Shown here: piece by piece, positions 5,796 to 7,810 of the stretch
Layout of the letters: the number at the start of each line of letters is the position of its first letter
Position numbering within the stretch: position 1 is the first letter of the stretch
NCBI GenBank assembly: GCA_030148625.1
Contig: JASBTC010000190.1
Span: 1 to 7,810 of the forward strand
From: Sphingobium sp.
GTDB taxonomy: Bacteria > Pseudomonadota > Alphaproteobacteria > Sphingomonadales > Sphingomonadaceae
Direction: 5' to 3'
Length of the DNA: 7,810 bases
The notes under the pieces: generated by a model
Databases searched by the model: none
Told to the model about the DNA's origin: nothing
The model's input: the letters and a program-made list of their open reading frames with translations, nothing else
Program-made: the position numbers and the translations under genes

Positions 5796-7021
5796 TTCCG
5801 CTTCTGCAAGATATTCGGATATTGGAGGTGGGCGCGGTCGTGCTTGGCCCGCTCGCCGGCCAGATCCTCGCCGATCTCGGCGCCGACGTGATCAAGGTCG
5901 AGCCGCTGGGCGGCGATGTCGCGCGTGAATCGCACCCGCAGGGCGCCGGCGACGGTGCGTTGTTCGTCAACAACAACCGCAACAAGCGCATGATCGCGCT
6001 CGATCTCAAGCATCCCGACGGGCGGGCGAGCTTCGCGCGCATGATGGCGAATGCCGACGTGCTGCTGCACAATATGCGCGCCGATGCGGCGGAGCGCCTG
6101 GGGCTCGGGTTCGAGGATGTCGCCGCGATCAATCCGCGCATCATCCATTGCGCGGCGATCGGGTTCGGCCAGCGCGGGCGCTATCGCGACCGGCCCGCGT
6201 TCGACGATATCATCCAGGCGGCCAGCGGCCTGGCCGGGCTGGCGGCGCAGCGCGGTGGAGAGCCGCAATTCATCCCGACGATCCTGGCCGACAAGGTCGC
6301 GGCGCTCCATGTCGTCTACGGCATCCTCGCCGCACTCGTCGCCCGCGCCCATGGCCGCGAGGACGCGATCCGCGTCGAAGTGCCGATGTTCGAGGCGATG
6401 GCATCGTTCGCGCTCAACGAGCATTTGGCGGGCGCCACCTTTGCCGATGACGGCGCGCTCGGCTATCCGCGCGTGCTCGCCGCCGACCGGCGGCCCTATC
6501 GTACCGCCGACGGCTGGATCGCGGTGCTGCCCTATACCGGCGATCAATGGCGCCGCTTCCTCGACGAAGTCGGGCGCAACGATGTTTCCGAACAGCCCTG
6601 GTTCGCCGACCCCCGCATTCGCCAGGCCCGGATCGACGATCTCTACGCGATATTGGCGGAAACGCTGCCGCACCGCTCGACCGGCGCGTGGATTGCAGCG
6701 CTGTCGGCACGCGACATACCCTGTTCGGAGGTCAACATGCTCGAGGACCTGATCGGCGATCCCCACCTCGCCGATGTCGGCTTCTTCGATGTCGATGCGG
6801 GATTTCCGCCCGAGATCCGGCGCGCATTGCCCCAGCCCGTGGAATTCGGCGGGATCGCCCCCGTTCGCGACACGCCGCCCGGGGCGGTCGGCGCGGACAG
6901 CCGCGCGATCCTGCGCGAATGCGGTCATGACGATGCCGAGATCGATGCGCTGGTCGGGGCGGGGGTCGTCCGCGTGGCGGCGCCGGCCGCTGCCGCACGC
7001 GTGGCCGGAGCAGGCGGATGA
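5792..7021 (+). CDS. Family III CoA-transferase (CaiB/BaiF type)
   Basis: This cytoplasmic enzyme should move CoA from a donor thioester such as succinyl-CoA to a carboxylic acid; relatives include formyl-CoA transferase, carnitine-CoA transferase and the 2-methylacyl-CoA racemases. The 409 residues are the usual length. The N-terminus fits the family (PLLQDIRILEVG, then LAGQILADLGADVIKVEP at 21-38). The interlocked-dimer fold is supported by RDRPAFDDIIQAASGL (132-147), LADKVAALH (165-173) and VEVPMFEAMASF (195-206). Asp167 in LADK is the expected catalytic aspartate that forms the acyl anhydride. I chose ATG 5792 because it matches the family N-terminus; an in-frame TTG at 5780 would add four residues. 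Both have weak ribosome-binding sites, which makes coupling to the preceding small ORF plausible. The Ala-rich tail after about residue 393 extends beyond the usual family end. The stop overlaps the next start by ATGA. The acceptor acid is unknown; a racemase role is less likely given the neighbouring transporter. Confidence 0.95.
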   Translation: MIPLLQDIRILEVGAVVLGPLAGQILADLGADVIKVEPLGGDVARESHPQGAGDGALFVNNNRNKRMIALDLKHPDGRASFARMMANADVLLHNMRADAAERLGLGFEDVAAINPRIIHCAAIGFGQRGRYRDRPAFDDIIQAASGLAGLAAQRGGEPQFIPTILADKVAALHVVYGILAALVARAHGREDAIRVEVPMFEAMASFALNEHLAGATFADDGALGYPRVLAADRRPYRTADGWIAVLPYTGDQWRRFLDEVGRNDVSEQPWFADPRIRQARIDDLYAILAETLPHRSTGAWIAALSARDIPCSEVNMLEDLIGDPHLADVGFFDVDAGFPPEIRRALPQPVEFGGIAPVRDTPPGAVGADSRAILRECGHDDAEIDALVGAGVVRVAAPAAAARVAGAGG

Positions 7022-7810
7022 CCGTGATGGCCGCGCAGCAGCAGGGATCGTCGGTCGAGCAACTCAGCCCGCGCCAGCGCATTGCCGCCGTGATGGCGGG
7101 ATCGGCCGGCAATCTGATCGAATGGTATGATTTCTACGTCTATGCCTTCACCGCGATCTATTTCGCGTCGTCCTTCTTCCCCGCCGGGGACCGCACCGCG
7201 CAATTGCTCAACGTCGCCGGCATCTATGCGGCCGGTTTCCTGATCCGGCCGCTCGGCGGCTGGTTCTTCGGCCGCTTCTCCGATCGCCGCGGTCGCCGCG
7301 CCGGCATGGTCGTGTCGGTGCTGATGATGGGCGTCGGCTCGCTGATGATCGCCGCGCTGCCCACCTATGCGCAGGTCGGTGCGCTCGCGCCCGCATTGCT
7401 GCTGGTCGCGCGGCTCTGTCAGGGCTTTTCCACGGGCGGCCAATATGGCGCGGCGGCATCCTATCTCAGCGAGATTTCCGTGAAGGGACGTCGCGGCTTC
7501 ATCGCGTCCTTCCAGTTCGTGACATTGATCGGCGGACAGCTCTGCGCGCTGCTCGTCCTGCTCGCGCTTCAACAGACGCTGGGCGACGAGGTCATCCGCG
7601 CCTGGGCGTGGCGCATTCCCTTCGCGATCGGGGCGGTGCTCGCGCTGACCGTATTGCTGTTCAGCCGCCATATGCACGAAACCAGCGAAGCCGGGCTGTC
7701 GACCCCCGATGCGGGGACCTTCCGTGGGCTGGCCGCGCATCCGAAAGCGGTGCTGTTCGTCGTGTCGCTCAGTGCCAGCGGCGCGATCTGCCTCTACACC
7801 TTCACCACCT
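7018..7810 (+). CDS. MHS-family MFS transporter, KgtP (2-oxoglutarate permease)-like, partial (C-terminus beyond window)
   Basis: This inner-membrane metabolite:proton symporter probably imports a carboxylate. The first 264 residues are visible, covering about seven of the expected twelve membrane helices (roughly 22-54, 63-85, 95-115, 120-144, 161-185, 198-219, 244-264). Family signatures are GNLIEWYDFYVYAF (31-44), RPLGGWFFGRFSDRRGRR (77-94, the loop 2-3 MFS motif) and RLCQGFSTGGQYG (132-144). FQFVTLIGGQL and WRIPFAIGAVLA closely follow E. coli KgtP as recalled, making it a better match than the proline/betaine or shikimate branches. The motif normally written GGEYG is GGQYG here. ATG 7018 overlaps the transferase stop (ATGA) and has GGAG 7 nt upstream; ATG 7027 is an alternative. 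Overlap with the CoA-transferase suggests that the imported acid is its substrate. Confidence 0.95.
   Translation, partial: MTVMAAQQQGSSVEQLSPRQRIAAVMAGSAGNLIEWYDFYVYAFTAIYFASSFFPAGDRTAQLLNVAGIYAAGFLIRPLGGWFFGRFSDRRGRRAGMVVSVLMMGVGSLMIAALPTYAQVGALAPALLLVARLCQGFSTGGQYGAAASYLSEISVKGRRGFIASFQFVTLIGGQLCALLVLLALQQTLGDEVIRAWAWRIPFAIGAVLALTVLLFSRHMHETSEAGLSTPDAGTFRGLAAHPKAVLFVVSLSASGAICLYTFTT

Noticed and set aside
5621..6928. A 435-codon minus-strand open frame opposite the CoA-transferase
   Set aside because: The composition is that of an antisense shadow, no domain is recognisable, and it covers the divergent promoter region as well as a clear CaiB-family gene.
6925..7740. A 271-codon minus-strand open frame opposite the transporter
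   Set aside because: The product is polar, rich in Arg, Gly, Glu and Gln, and is the antisense of membrane-helix codons; the plus strand encodes clear MHS motifs.

Overview
This GC-rich window looks chromosomal and probably comes from an alphaproteobacterium of the sphingomonad type (Sphingomonas, Novosphingobium, Sphingopyxis and relatives). That placement is inferred from base composition, codon choice and the style of the large TonB-dependent receptor. It was not tested by a database search. There are five substantial genes. The first and last run off the window edges. I see no rRNA, tRNA, transposase, CRISPR array or phage gene.

Minus-strand block (1-5584). Read in the direction of transcription, it holds a LysR-family regulator (5584-4673), a 262-bp gap with an AT-rich island and several dyads, a 980-residue TonB-dependent outer-membrane receptor (4410-1468), a 95-bp gap with a near-perfect palindrome (1415-1446), and a secreted penicillin-acylase-family N-terminal nucleophile hydrolase (1372 to beyond position 1). 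Receptor and acylase are co-oriented and both are exported. This suggests that an acylated compound is taken across the outer membrane and deacylated in the periplasm.

Plus-strand block (5754-7810). Divergent from the LysR gene lie a family III (CaiB/BaiF) CoA-transferase and, overlapping it by an ATGA, an MHS-family major facilitator resembling the 2-oxoglutarate permease KgtP. Together they suggest uptake of a carboxylic acid followed by transfer of CoA onto it in the cytoplasm, controlled by the divergent LysR regulator. The transferase start also overlaps by ATGA the stop of a possible 13-codon leader ORF that carries the better Shine-Dalgarno sequence.

The protein families are ordinary. 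The less explained parts are the non-coding segments: the receptor leader, where the ribosome-binding site has a perfect 8-nt complement upstream; the AT-rich double palindrome; and the leader ORF before the CoA-transferase. I found no convincing evidence for a wholly new multi-gene system.
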